A DNA stretch of 64,000 nucleotides from Kribbella sp. NBC_00382 (GCF_036067295.1 NZ_CP107954.1:2976001-3040000); one strand, 5' to 3'. Shown: positions 1 through 8,975, counted from the first letter of the stretch. Notes: generated by a model from the sequence alone, not told the origin. Made by a program: numbers and translations.

Positions 1-2253
1 GGGGGTGGATGGCTGGGCGCCTGGGGTTTGGGTGCCGGTGGGGAACGGGGTTTGGGTTGGGCAGGGGGTGCCGGTGGAGCGGGGGAAGAGTTGGTAGACG
101 CGGACTGTGCCGTAGTGGAAGCGCAGTTCGGACAACCGCTCAAGGGCCGCCGGCGGCGTCGCCAGGCGTTCGTCGACCAGCAACCACTGGACGCCGTACT
201 GCGTGCGCAGCGTCTCCAGGATCTCCCGCGTCGGCGCGGTGAACGCCTCGTCGTTGAGCCGCAGGCGCTCCGGATTCCAGAACCCGCCCTGGACCTTCGA
301 GTCCGCCACATAGCTGTCGTCGACCCGCTGTGTATAAGCCCAGCCCTCGACCAGCACCCGCCTCTCGGCATACCCGGCGATCCAGTACGAGCCCGTCAGG
401 CAGCGAGAGACGCCCGCCTCGCGGCAGTGGATGTTCGTGGCGATCAGATCGCCAGGCCCGGAGTTGCGCCGGATGAAGCGAGCCGCCTCGATCCCACCCG
501 GTGCGATCGACTCGTACGCCGTCAGCGCCGGCGACGCGAACTCCTTCAGCGACCCCAGCGTCGGCGACACCGTCAGCCCCAGCACGACCGCCACCGCGAC
601 CACGGCCCACCGCTGCCGCTTCAGCCGCAGCAACAGCCCAAGGAGGCCGACCCCAATGACAGCGATGACCAGCGCGACCACCATCGGCTGCGCGAAACAG
701 CTAGCGCTAGTGCACGAGTCCTCTGACCGGTAGCGGCCCCAGTAGATCGCCGCCGCCCCGATCAGCAGCGCCGGCGCAGCGACGTAGTACTGCTTCCGAT
801 CGAGCGACCCCAGCCCCCAGGTCGCGAGCAGGATGCCGTAGATGAAGCCGGTACGGACGAAGAACACCTGTGTCTGACCACTGTCGTACAGCAGCCCAGT
901 CGCGATGACAGAGCTGACCAGACCGACCAGCAGAAACAGCACCATCGGATCGCGAGGCAGCCGTCGCCGGATCAGTACCGCACCCACAGCAGGCAGCAGC
1001 CAGCCGAGCACCATCACCACTGCGATCACCACCAAGGCCGCAGTGCTGTGCTGCGCGGTCATCACATCCATCATGTGCCGGAAGGTTCGTGCCGGATGGA
1101 ACTCCACGTTGGACGCCTTGCCCCGCAGTACGACGAGGAAGGTGAACCCGTAGCAGGCCAAGACACCCACGCCGAGTACCAGCGCGCGCAGGTTGAGGCG
1201 GCCGGCTCGCACGGTGAGATAGACCCACGCGGCAGCCAGCCCAGCGGCGTACACGGGTAGTGCGGACGCCTTGGTCACAGAGATCGCAGCGATGAGTACT
1301 GCAGCCGCCACCAGCATGCCGATGACCTGTGCACGCGTCTGTGTGGCATTGCGCCGCAGCAGCAACGCAGTGACGGCTATCAGCGGCAGCACGAGCACAG
1401 TGGAGAACGCCTGCGATGGGTTGGTGATCCAACCCATCGAGAACGGGCTGTCGTTGAACAGGCGCGCGTCGACCGCCCACGGCCAAGCAGCGAGATCCCC
1501 TGCGGCCACTGTCAGCCCTGCGGCGATCGGAGCCGCCACAGACCGGCCAGTCAGTACTACGCCAACCGCGGCCGCGCCGAGCACCGTCAGGAGGAGGAAG
1601 GCGAAGGGCGCCATCCGCTGCGTCAGTACATCGAGTTCGACGCTGGATATCCAGTGCGCTGACGCCAGGTGGTCGTAGACGCCGAAGTGGCTCGTCAGCG
1701 GCCGGCCGGACGCGTAGGGGATCTGCGGCGGGAAGTGATGGGCCAGCTCGCCGGCCAGCGCGAGGTTGCGCGTGGCGTCCGAGTCCGACCGCAGGGCGGC
1801 CGGTCCGTCGATCGGGATGAGCTGTGAGCCGACCCGGACGAACCAGGCCGCGACCACACCGACCGCGACCATGACGCCGGCCAGAGCCCACCAGGGCGTC
1901 TGCTTCACCGGCAGCTTGCTTCGCGGTACGGCGCGGTAGACACCGAACGCGAGCGACGGCAGCAGCAGGGCCGCCAGCGGGATGTCGAAGTACCGGCCGA
2001 TCGGGTAGACGAGAGACTCGACGGCCAGCCCGAACGAGGTGCCGAGCACCGCGTCCACAGTGAACCAGCCGGTACCACCGGTCAGCCGGCGCCAGAACAG
2101 CGTGCCGGGGACGGCGATCACGAGCAGCAGGTAGCCGAGATAAGCACCCGAACTCCACGGTTTGTGGTCCTGCAGCGCGATGAACCAAGCGAGCGGTAGT
2201 ACCGGCAGGCTCGCCAGCGAGGCAAGCCCCATCGCCCGTCCTGGTCTCGTCAT
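1..2253 (-). CDS. Large polytopic membrane protein, 3' end cut by window edge
   Basis: An open frame starts at ATG 2253 (MTRPGRAMGLASL) and stays open to base 1, giving at least 751 codons; its stop lies outside the window. The first two thirds are successive hydrophobic segments with short Arg-rich loops (for example PLAALLLPSLAFGVYR). A soluble stretch follows, then a Pro/Thr-rich tail (TPCPTQTPFPTGTQTPGAQP). The soluble part carries RRNSGPGDLIATN and EGWAYTQR, resembling the extracytoplasmic end of GT-C-fold or other large actinobacterial membrane proteins. I cannot name the reaction. A cell-envelope glycosyltransferase is possible but unproven. Confidence 0.75.
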   Translation of the reverse strand, partial: MTRPGRAMGLASLASLPVLPLAWFIALQDHKPWSSGAYLGYLLLVIAVPGTLFWRRLTGGTGWFTVDAVLGTSFGLAVESLVYPIGRYFDIPLAALLLPSLAFGVYRAVPRSKLPVKQTPWWALAGVMVAVGVVAAWFVRVGSQLIPIDGPAALRSDSDATRNLALAGELAHHFPPQIPYASGRPLTSHFGVYDHLASAHWISSVELDVLTQRMAPFAFLLLTVLGAAAVGVVLTGRSVAAPIAAGLTVAAGDLAAWPWAVDARLFNDSPFSMGWITNPSQAFSTVLVLPLIAVTALLLRRNATQTRAQVIGMLVAAAVLIAAISVTKASALPVYAAGLAAAWVYLTVRAGRLNLRALVLGVGVLACYGFTFLVVLRGKASNVEFHPARTFRHMMDVMTAQHSTAALVVIAVVMVLGWLLPAVGAVLIRRRLPRDPMVLFLLVGLVSSVIATGLLYDSGQTQVFFVRTGFIYGILLATWGLGSLDRKQYYVAAPALLIGAAAIYWGRYRSEDSCTSASCFAQPMVVALVIAVIGVGLLGLLLRLKRQRWAVVAVAVVLGLTVSPTLGSLKEFASPALTAYESIAPGGIEAARFIRRNSGPGDLIATNIHCREAGVSRCLTGSYWIAGYAERRVLVEGWAYTQRVDDSYVADSKVQGGFWNPERLRLNDEAFTAPTREILETLRTQYGVQWLLVDERLATPPAALERLSELRFHYGTVRVYQLFPRSTGTPCPTQTPFPTGTQTPGAQPSTP

Positions 2254-2373
2254 ACATGTCCTCTCGGTCGCGTCCTCGCACACGGAAGAGAGCCCCGGAC
2301 GACGAAAAGTTCAGTGCAATCCACAACTGCTGTCACAACCTGCGCTGACAAACGGTCAACAGTGTATGAGCCG

Positions 2374-2402
2374 TTTACCAGGCGGCGGCGTCCACCTACA
2401 CT
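2374..2402 (+). promoter_or_regulatory. Candidate sigma-70-type promoter for the ACP operon
   Basis: TTTACC at 2374-2379 and TACACT at 2397-2402 are separated by 17 bp, which fits a housekeeping promoter. Transcription would start near 2409, about 45 bases before the first ATG of the rightward operon. Confidence 0.4.
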
Positions 2403-2454
2403 GAGTAGGCGAACTCCCCCTGGTCCGTCACACAGCGCACGGGAGGTCACGTTG

Positions 2455-2649
2455 ATGCCTGCCCAGCACATCGCGGGAATGCCGGTCGAGGAGATTCTGC
2501 TCGCCGCGCTCGCCGCGGCCACTCCGATGATCGCGCTGATCGGCTGGGAGATCCGGGACCGCCTCCGGCGGTTGCGCGAAAAACTCTCGCGCACTCCCGC
2601 GGACGTCATACCGGACCGAACCGCCGATCCAGCCCCGGAGGTGCAGTAG
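2455..2649 (+). CDS. Small hypothetical protein, possibly membrane-associated
   Basis: This 64-residue protein starts at ATG 2455, placed by GGGAGG at 2441-2446. It has a hydrophobic central helix (EEILLAALAAATPMIALIGW) followed by a basic stretch (RDRLRRLREKL) and a polar tail. This could be one membrane anchor with a cytoplasmic tail, or an amphipathic helix. It is the first gene of the run leading to the acyl carrier protein, 42 bases downstream, and probably shares its transcript. No family recognised; it may tether the ACP/ligase/reductase set to the membrane, which is only inference. Confidence 0.6.
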   Translation: MPAQHIAGMPVEEILLAALAAATPMIALIGWEIRDRLRRLREKLSRTPADVIPDRTADPAPEVQ

Positions 2650-2691
2650 ACCGTGTCACGGCCCAGCCCACAGCAGCTAGGCTCTGTGGTC

Positions 2692-2943
2692 ATGGCTGAG
2701 CTGACGCGGGAGCAGATCCGGGACCTGATGGGAGCTGTGCTGACCGCGCAGGGCAAGACGTTGCCGGCCGATGACAGCGCGGACCTGCGGGAGATCGGCT
2801 TCCGGTCGCTGGACTTCTCCGAGCTCGCGTTGCGGGTCGAGGACGAGATCGGTGACGAGCTGAACTTCGACGCGCCCGGGCTGCGCCAGATCGCCAAGGT
2901 CGGCGACGTGCTGGACTTCATCGAGCAGCTCCAGTCGGCGTGA
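2692..2943 (+). CDS. Acyl carrier protein
   Basis: This 83-residue acidic protein has the ACP fold signature. The phosphopantetheine site is the Ser of GFRSLDFSEL, where the usual DSL is RSL, followed by the helix-II acidic surface LRVEDEIGDELNF. I chose ATG 2692 over GTG 2653 because it gives the normal ACP length. The stop overlaps the start of the next gene (GTGA), so ACP and ligase are translationally coupled. It should carry the acyl group activated by the ligase and modified by the reductase downstream; the acyl group cannot be read from sequence. Confidence 0.85.
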   Translation: MAELTREQIRDLMGAVLTAQGKTLPADDSADLREIGFRSLDFSELALRVEDEIGDELNFDAPGLRQIAKVGDVLDFIEQLQSA

Positions 2944-4190
2944 CCACGCGGCGCCGGTCCACTGCCCTGATCGGGGACGACAACACCGTCGTCGCCGGTG
3001 GCAAGACCGTGACGTGGCGGACCCTGCACAAACTGCCGCAGCTGCCGTCGCCGGCCGCGGTCCTGGTCGATAACGGCGCCGACGCGCTGGCCGCAGTACG
3101 GCATCACGCCGTGCACGGCACTGAGCTGCTGGTCGCCACCACCTCGCGGGTCGACCTGAGCATGCGCGAGGAGCTCGCCGACTCGGGCTTCGCGATCGTC
3201 ATCGCCAAGGGCGACGAACACTCCGTCGAGCCCGCGAAACTCAAGCGGGTGGAGGAATCCGGCCGCGCCTGGCTGCTCACCTCCGGTTCGACCGGCCGCC
3301 CGACCCGGATCGGCCACACGCTCGAATCGCTGACCACCGTCACCCGCCAGCAGCAGCCGCGGACCTGGCTGCTTCCGTACTCGCCGGGCACCTACGCCTG
3401 GTGGCAGGTGGTAACGATCTCTTTGACCCAGGCGGATCAGGGTCTGGTGGTGATCGAGCCGTCCGAGCTCGAGATCTGGCCGTCGATCGCCGCCGAGCAC
3501 GGCGTCACCGCAGCCTCCGGTACGCCGACCTTCTGGCGGCAGACCATCTACCGGGACACCGACGGCCTGGCCAAGGTGCCGCTCGAGCAGATCACCCTCG
3601 GCGGCGAGCCGGTCGACCAGACGATCCTCGACCGGCTGCACGAGCTCTTCCCGAAGGCCCGCATCTCCTGGATCTACGCCTCCTCCGAGGTCGGCGCCTC
3701 CATCGTCGTCCACGACGGACAGGCCGGTTTCCCCAAGGCCTGGCTGGATCGCGAGCCCAATGACGAGCGCCCGACGCTGTCCGTCGTCGGTGACGAGCTC
3801 GTCGTCGCCTCTCCGCACCACGGCGCTGGGATGGACGGCGCGGTCCACACCGGCGACCGGGTCGAGTTCGTCGGCGACCGGGTGATGATCACCGGCCGGC
3901 TCGACACCGACGAGATCAACGTCGGCGGTTCGAAGGTTTCGGCGGGCGTGGTCCGCAGCGTGTTGCTGGCTCATCCGGGTGTCGCGTGGGCGCGGGTCTT
4001 CGCCCGTAAGGCGCCGCTCGTCGGCAGGATGGTTGCCGCCGAGGTGGTGGCCAATCCCGCTCTCGGGCCGATCACGGCCGACGATCTGGTCCAGTGGTGT
4101 TCGCACCGGCTGCCGGACTACGGCGTACCGCGGCGGATCAAGTTGCTCGCGGAGATCCCGCAGAAGGAGACGTTGAAGAGCGATGTCTGA
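2940..4190 (+). CDS. ANL-superfamily acyl-AMP ligase (ACP-loading)
   Basis: A 416-residue adenylate-forming enzyme, shorter than typical acyl-CoA synthetases (about 500-550). It shows the phosphate-binding loop LLTSGSTGRPT, the adenine-side motif YASSEVG, the TGDRVEF/GRLDTDEINVGG hinge region and a C-terminal catalytic-Lys region ending IPQKETLKSD. The N-terminal domain looks reduced. GTG 2940 overlaps the ACP stop and the 3' end overlaps the reductase by 8 bases. Likely role: activate a carboxylic acid as acyl-AMP and load it on the neighbouring ACP. Substrate unknown. Confidence 0.8.
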   Translation: MTTRRRSTALIGDDNTVVAGGKTVTWRTLHKLPQLPSPAAVLVDNGADALAAVRHHAVHGTELLVATTSRVDLSMREELADSGFAIVIAKGDEHSVEPAKLKRVEESGRAWLLTSGSTGRPTRIGHTLESLTTVTRQQQPRTWLLPYSPGTYAWWQVVTISLTQADQGLVVIEPSELEIWPSIAAEHGVTAASGTPTFWRQTIYRDTDGLAKVPLEQITLGGEPVDQTILDRLHELFPKARISWIYASSEVGASIVVHDGQAGFPKAWLDREPNDERPTLSVVGDELVVASPHHGAGMDGAVHTGDRVEFVGDRVMITGRLDTDEINVGGSKVSAGVVRSVLLAHPGVAWARVFARKAPLVGRMVAAEVVANPALGPITADDLVQWCSHRLPDYGVPRRIKLLAEIPQKETLKSDV

Positions 4191-4929
4191 CCCGACCGCA
4201 GTACCGCCGTCCTCGGTGGTGCTCGTCTCCGGTGGTTCGCGCGGGCTCGGCCTGGCGATCGTCACCGAGCTGCTGGCGTCCGGCGTGAAGGTCGCCGCGT
4301 TCGCCCGGACCGTGACCGCCGAGCTGACGGCGCTGGCGACGAAGTACCCGGAGGAACTGCACGTCGGGTCGGTGGACGTGAACGATGCCAAGGCGACGCA
4401 GGCCTTCGTCAAAGAGGTCGAGGAGAAGCTCGGCCCGATCGACGGCCTGGTGAACAACGCCGCCATCGGCCAGGACTCATTGCATGTGCACACCTCGGCC
4501 GAGCAGCTCGCGGGCATCATCCAGACCAACCTGACCTCGCCCCTCGTGCTCACCCGGTACTTCCTCCGCCGGCTCCTCGCCAAGGGGCTCAAGGGCCGGA
4601 TCGTCAACGTGACCTCGATCTGCGCACAGCGCGGCTATCCGGGCCTGGTCGCGTACTCCGCGACGAAGGGCGGCCTGGACGCGGCGACTCGCTCGATGGC
4701 TCGCGAGCTGGGCGGACGCGTACTGGTCAACTCCGTCGCGCCGGGCTTCTTCGCCTCGGAGATGTCCGCGGTGCTCGGTCAGACCCAGCTCGACCAGATC
4801 GTCCGGCGGACCCCCACCGGCCACCTGACCGAGCCGGAGGAGGTCGTACCGGTCGTCCGGATGCTCCTGCTCGACCAGACCAACATCAACGGCCAGGTCC
4901 TGGTCATCGACGGAGCAGCCTCCATCTAG
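4183..4929 (+). CDS. SDR oxidoreductase, 3-oxoacyl-ACP reductase-like
   Basis: This 248-residue classical short-chain dehydrogenase has the nucleotide-binding glycine motif SGGSRGLG near the N-terminus, NNAAIG, and the catalytic Tyr-Lys pair in YSATKGG, followed by VNSVAPGFF. Its length is normal for FabG-type enzymes. It overlaps the ligase gene by 8 bases and ends the ACP operon, so it most likely reduces a ketone on the ACP-bound product. An independent NAD(P)H-dependent reductase cannot be excluded. Confidence 0.8.
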   Translation: MSDPTAVPPSSVVLVSGGSRGLGLAIVTELLASGVKVAAFARTVTAELTALATKYPEELHVGSVDVNDAKATQAFVKEVEEKLGPIDGLVNNAAIGQDSLHVHTSAEQLAGIIQTNLTSPLVLTRYFLRRLLAKGLKGRIVNVTSICAQRGYPGLVAYSATKGGLDAATRSMARELGGRVLVNSVAPGFFASEMSAVLGQTQLDQIVRRTPTGHLTEPEEVVPVVRMLLLDQTNINGQVLVIDGAASI

Positions 4930-4949
4930 CGGGGCGCCTGGTCGGTCGG

Positions 4950-5231
4950 TCAGCCGCGATAGGAGCCGATGCGGCTGGCTTCCTCGCGGACGAGGTCGCC
5001 GTCGAGCCGCTCGGTCAGGGCGTGCTGGAAGTCCTGGAAGGCGGCCAGGTCAGTGAGGCCCTCGCCGTCGACCACGTGGACGAAGGTGACGCCGTCGGCC
5101 AGCCGGAAGCTGGCGTAGGTGAGGCCGGCCGATGCGGCGGTCGCCAGTTCGGCGAAGACCTTCTCGATCAGCCGCTGGTTCTCGTCGGCCGCTTCCGGCT
5201 TGGTCTGGTAGCGGAACACTGCTGTAGCCAT
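4950..5231 (-). CDS. ABM/dimeric alpha-beta barrel protein
   Basis: A 93-residue protein of the size and pattern of antibiotic-biosynthesis-monooxygenase-like dimeric barrels, with alternating strands and helices (TAVFRYQTKPE, VTFVHVVDGEGL, FQDFQHALTERL). GGAGAG lies just upstream of ATG 5231. It is transcribed divergently from the MFS/sigma operon across an 83-bp palindrome, so the two units are probably co-controlled. It may detoxify or modify a quinone-like or reactive small molecule; no substrate is indicated. Confidence 0.65.
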   Translation of the reverse strand: MATAVFRYQTKPEAADENQRLIEKVFAELATAASAGLTYASFRLADGVTFVHVVDGEGLTDLAAFQDFQHALTERLDGDLVREEASRIGSYRG

Positions 5232-5251
5232 GGTTGCTCTCCTTCAGAGGT

Positions 5252-5334
5252 TGTCACTGGTTCAGACAGGTCAGGAGGCCCGAACTCATCGCAGCGATGA
5301 GTTCGGGCCTTCAGCGCTGTCAGTACCTGTGACA
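5252..5334. promoter_or_regulatory. 83-bp near-perfect palindrome in divergent promoter region
   Basis: The dyad is centred on base 5293. Inner arms 5276-5291 and 5295-5310 pair perfectly over 16 bp around a 3-base loop. The symmetry continues outward (17 of 24 positions) to TGTCAC at 5252-5257, mirrored exactly by GTGACA at 5329-5334. The outer hexamers lie about 102 bases from the start codons on each side. TGTCAC resembles the -35 element described for ECF41-type sigma factors, and a related sigma gene is in the right-hand operon. Function as a double promoter or operator is inferred. Confidence 0.6.
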
Positions 5335-5353
5335 GCGAATTCCTGGAGGGCAC

Positions 5354-6760
5354 GTGAACAGCAAGATCGGTACGACCGGCGAGCAGCGCTGGGTCCTGGG
5401 GCTGACCGCGATCGGCTCGGTGGTGGTGGCGCTCGACGTCCTCGTGGTGGCGGCCGCGCTGACCACCATCCGGCAGGACCTCGGCGCGACCGTCGAGCAG
5501 CTCGAATGGACGGTCAACGCCTACAGCCTGAGCTTCGCGATGCTGCTGATGACGGCGGCGGCGATCGGCGACCGCTGGGGACGACGTCGTACGTACGCGG
5601 CCGGCCTGGCCCTCTTCACCGTCGCCTCGATCGCCTGCGCGCTCGCCCCCTCGGTGCCGCTGCTGATCGCGGCCCGTACGGTCCAAGGCGTCGGCGCGGC
5701 CGTCGTGATGCCGCTGTCGATGAGTCTGCTCGGCGCCGCGTTCCCACCCGAACGCCGCGGCTGGGCGATCGGCATCTTCAGCGGGCTGACCGGCCTAGCC
5801 GTCCTGGGCGGCCCGATGATCGGCGGCGCGGTCACCGAAGGCCTTGCCTGGCAGTGGATCTTCTGGATCAACGTGCCGATCGGCGCCATCGCCATCCCCT
5901 TGGTGCTCGCGCGCATTCCTGAGAGCAGAGGCGCCGTCCGCCGCCTGGATCCCCGCGGCGCGGCCCTGATCACGCTCGCCGTCCTCGGCATCGTCTGGGG
6001 CGTGGTCCGCGGCGCGGTCGCGGGCTGGTCGAGTCCAGAGGTCCTCGGGTCCTTCGTTGCCGGAGCCCTTCTTTTGCTGGGTTTCCTGGCCTGGGAGAAC
6101 CGCGCGCCTCAGCCCATGCTGCCCTTGTCGTACTTCCGCTCCCGCGCGTTCTCAGCCGGAAACGCCGCCGGCTTCTTCCTCACGGCAGCACTGTTCGGCG
6201 CCGTCTTCTTCCTCGCGCAGTTCATGCAAGCGACCTTCAGTTCTGGGCCGTTGAAGGCGGGTCTGCAGCTCCTGCCGTGGACAGCCACGCTCTTCCTCGT
6301 CGCCCCGATCGCTGGCCGCCTGGTGGACAGGATCGGCGAACGTCCCCTGGTCGTCACCGGCCTGACCCTTCAAGCAGTCGGCATGTTCTGGATCAGCCAG
6401 GCCAGCAAGGGCCCAGTCCAGTACTCCGACCTGGTGCCGGCCCTGATCGTCGCCGGCTGCGGAGTCTCCCTGGCCATGCCCGCGACGCAGAGCGCGAGTA
6501 TCGGGTCCCTGCCTCAGGAGGCGGTCGGCATGGCGTCCGGCATCTACGCCATGATGCGGCAACTGGGTGGGGTCGTCGGCGTCGCAGTACTGGCGGCTGT
6601 GTTCGCGGCGGCCGGGGGATACGAGTCCTTCGAGACCGGCTTTGCCCGTGCGCTGGCAGTCTGCGGCGTACTGTCGTTGATCGGAGCAGTGGCCGGATTG
6701 GGGATCGCTGTACGTACTAGCGCAGTGGTGCGGCTGGAGCCGGCGGAGGAGCTGGGATGA
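5354..6760 (+). CDS. MFS drug exporter, DHA2 (14-TM) type
   Basis: A 468-residue transporter with the motif A loop GDRWGRRR after TM2 and the DHA2-type helix-5 region PLSMSLLGAAFPPERRG. Fourteen hydrophobic segments are consistent with proton-antiport drug or metabolite export. GTG 5354 follows GGAGGG at 5345-5350. Its stop overlaps the sigma factor start (ATGA), so exporter and sigma factor are translationally coupled. Such a pair suggests an export response that maintains its own expression. Confidence 0.85.
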   Translation: MNSKIGTTGEQRWVLGLTAIGSVVVALDVLVVAAALTTIRQDLGATVEQLEWTVNAYSLSFAMLLMTAAAIGDRWGRRRTYAAGLALFTVASIACALAPSVPLLIAARTVQGVGAAVVMPLSMSLLGAAFPPERRGWAIGIFSGLTGLAVLGGPMIGGAVTEGLAWQWIFWINVPIGAIAIPLVLARIPESRGAVRRLDPRGAALITLAVLGIVWGVVRGAVAGWSSPEVLGSFVAGALLLLGFLAWENRAPQPMLPLSYFRSRAFSAGNAAGFFLTAALFGAVFFLAQFMQATFSSGPLKAGLQLLPWTATLFLVAPIAGRLVDRIGERPLVVTGLTLQAVGMFWISQASKGPVQYSDLVPALIVAGCGVSLAMPATQSASIGSLPQEAVGMASGIYAMMRQLGGVVGVAVLAAVFAAAGGYESFETGFARALAVCGVLSLIGAVAGLGIAVRTSAVVRLEPAEELG

Positions 6761-7710
6761 ACCTGGAAGAGGAGTTCGCGCAGTACCGGGGAGAGCTGGT
6801 CGCCCACTGCTACCGGATGCTCGGCTCGCTGCATGATGCCGAGGATGCCGTCCAGGAGACGTACCTGCGCGCATGGCGTGGGTTTGCCGACTTCGAGCAG
6901 CGCTCCTCGGTCAAGACGTGGCTCTACCGGATCGCTACCCGGGTCTGCTTGAACGCGTTGCAGCACAGCAGCCGCCGGATGGTGCCGTCGGCATTGGGGG
7001 CTCCAGGCATCGACCCGCATGACCTGCAGGAACAGTCGTTGGAGACCAGTTGGCTGGAGCCGTTCCCGGACCTCCTGCTGGGCGCGGACCCGGCGCAGGT
7101 GGTGGGGACTCGGCAGAGCCTCCGGCTGGCCATGGTGGCGGCACTGCAGCACTTGCCGGCGCGGCAGCGCGCAGTTCTGATCCTGCGGGATGTCCTTGCC
7201 TGGCAGGCGTCCGAGGTGGCCGGGTTGCTCGAGACGACGACTGCTGCGGTCAATAGCTCGCTCCAGCGGGCTCGTGCGGAGATGGCCAAGCTGGCGCCTG
7301 CTGAGGACGACTTCAGCGAGCCGGATGAGCCGGTACGCCGGGCGTTGCTCGACCAGTACGCCAAGGCCTTCGAGAAGGCTGACCTGGTTGCGCTGAAGGG
7401 TTTGCTGACTCAGGACACTCGCTGGGAGATGCCGCCGATCCCGACGTGGTTCAGCGGGCGGGACGAGGTACTGGGCTTGCTGGCGACGAAGATCCTGCCT
7501 GGGGAGGGTCGACGGATCTTGGTGGAAACGGCGGCCAATGGGCAGCCCGCCTTCGCCATGTATGTGCGTGGCGGCGACGGGATCTTCCATGCGCACTCGG
7601 TCAAGGTGCTGACCTTGACCAAGGCCGGGGTGTCCGCGGTGATGGCCTTCCACAACCCGTCGCTCTTCCCTGCCTTCGGACTGCCGATCGACCGTTATCC
7701 ACAGGAGTGA
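6757..7710 (+). CDS. ECF-type sigma factor with C-terminal SnoaL-like domain
   Basis: This 317-residue protein has sigma region 2 at about residues 8-75 (AHCYRMLGSLHDAEDAVQET, RAWRGF, WLYRIATRVCLNAL) and region 4 at about 125-175 (LPARQRAVLILRDV, LETTTAAVNSSLQRAR). An NTF2/SnoaL-like tail of roughly 120 residues contains EMPPIPTWFSGR. Such tailed sigma factors (ECF41 and SigG/TIGR02960-type groups) usually lack a separate anti-sigma gene because the tail regulates activity; none is visible here. It is coupled to the MFS gene by ATGA overlap and may act on the palindromic promoter upstream. Confidence 0.85.
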   Translation: MNLEEEFAQYRGELVAHCYRMLGSLHDAEDAVQETYLRAWRGFADFEQRSSVKTWLYRIATRVCLNALQHSSRRMVPSALGAPGIDPHDLQEQSLETSWLEPFPDLLLGADPAQVVGTRQSLRLAMVAALQHLPARQRAVLILRDVLAWQASEVAGLLETTTAAVNSSLQRARAEMAKLAPAEDDFSEPDEPVRRALLDQYAKAFEKADLVALKGLLTQDTRWEMPPIPTWFSGRDEVLGLLATKILPGEGRRILVETAANGQPAFAMYVRGGDGIFHAHSVKVLTLTKAGVSAVMAFHNPSLFPAFGLPIDRYPQE

Positions 7711-7756
7711 CGGCGCGGCCAGCGCGAGGTTGGGTCCGGATGACAAACTCGTCCGC

Positions 7757-8965
7757 GTGAGTGATTCCGAGATCCTGCACCTGCTGCCGTCGGCGGCCGC
7801 TGCCGTCGTGCTCAACCACGAGGAGGCGGACGCGTTCCTGGCCCGTCTGGGTGGGTATGACGAGCGCGACCAAGCGCAGGTCGATCGGGTCCTGCAAGAG
7901 TTCCTGCGGAAGCTGATCCGGTCTGCCTGGGAGCGTGGCTGGACGCCTGGCGACGTGGTGCAGCATGCTCGCCGGCGGCTGGAGCCTGGAGTGGAGCCGT
8001 TGCTGCTGGCGGTGATCGCGTCCGAGCATCGCGCTTACGACGAGATCGATCCGCGCTGGCTGGACCAGCTGCTCGACTCCGGGATCGAGCCGCCGTACGC
8101 CGAGTTGCAACTAACCACCTGGGCTTCGGACCAGCGACTCGGCCGCTACCTCGCGTTGCACACGGCCCTCACGGTCGCGGGCTTCCTCCAATCGTTGCCC
8201 GGACTCGCCAGGCTGTTCCCCTTGCCCGGTACGCCGGTGCAGGCGCGCGCGGCGGGGACCGGCGTACCGAATGACAAGATGCTCGGGCGGATCAGGGCCC
8301 TGCTGGCCAAGGCGGAAGCGACCGACTTTCCCGACGAGGCCGAGGCGTTGTCGGGTAAGGCGCAGGAGCTGATGGCAAAGTTCTCGCTCGACCAGGCGCT
8401 GGTGGACGCGGATCCCGGCCTCGACCTGCCCGACGACTCCGGCGCCCGGCGGATCTGGGTCGAAACCCCTTACGTATCAGCGAAAGCACAACTCGTCGGA
8501 GCCGTTGCCTCGGCCAACCGCTGCCGCACGGTCTCGATGGAGCAACTCGCCGTCGTCACGATCGTCGGCGCCGAGCTCGACCTGCAACTGACCGAGCTGC
8601 TCAGTACTTCGCTGCTGGTCCAGGCGAATCGGGCAATGCTTGCTGCTGGCAAGCACATCGGCCGGCGCGGTGAGTCGCGGACCCGATCGTTCCGGCAGTC
8701 GTTCCTGATGGCCTATGCGCAGCGCATCGGCGAGCGGCTCCAGAAGACGACGGACGAGACGCAGGCCGCAGTACCGGCTGCCGATGCCGATCGGTTGCTT
8801 CCGGTGCTGACCAGGCGTGAGGAGCAGGTGGAGAAGCTGTTCACCAAGCTGTTCCCGGAGACGACCATGCGGCGGACCCGGATCACGAACGGCGCTGGCT
8901 GGGAGGCCGGGTTGACCGCGGCCGACCAAGCCCAGCTGCAGGCCCGCCCTCAGGTACGTCGATAG
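7757..8965 (+). CDS. DUF2786-domain protein
   Basis: A 402-residue protein with a central DUF2786 helix pair (about residues 175-215: GRIRALLAKAEATDFPDEAE, then AQELMAKFSLDQAL), a domain known mostly from phages and actinobacteria without firm function. The N-terminal 170 residues are helical and unassigned; the C-terminal half is helical and Arg-rich (RRGESRTRSFRQSFLMAYAQ). I prefer GTG 7757 (VSDSEILHLL) over an upstream TTG at 7730. It is soluble and apparently monocistronic. Confidence 0.75.
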   Translation: MSDSEILHLLPSAAAAVVLNHEEADAFLARLGGYDERDQAQVDRVLQEFLRKLIRSAWERGWTPGDVVQHARRRLEPGVEPLLLAVIASEHRAYDEIDPRWLDQLLDSGIEPPYAELQLTTWASDQRLGRYLALHTALTVAGFLQSLPGLARLFPLPGTPVQARAAGTGVPNDKMLGRIRALLAKAEATDFPDEAEALSGKAQELMAKFSLDQALVDADPGLDLPDDSGARRIWVETPYVSAKAQLVGAVASANRCRTVSMEQLAVVTIVGAELDLQLTELLSTSLLVQANRAMLAAGKHIGRRGESRTRSFRQSFLMAYAQRIGERLQKTTDETQAAVPAADADRLLPVLTRREEQVEKLFTKLFPETTMRRTRITNGAGWEAGLTAADQAQLQARPQVRR

Positions 8966-8975
8966 GCTGCGCGGC

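Noticed and set aside
2250-4607. 785-codon minus-strand frame across the ACP operon
   Set aside because: It is the antisense shadow of three well-identified genes; composition is typical of antisense GC-rich frames and no family is recognisable.
5252-5334. Plain transcription terminator
   Set aside because: It lies between divergent starts, not after a gene, and has no U-tract on either side.
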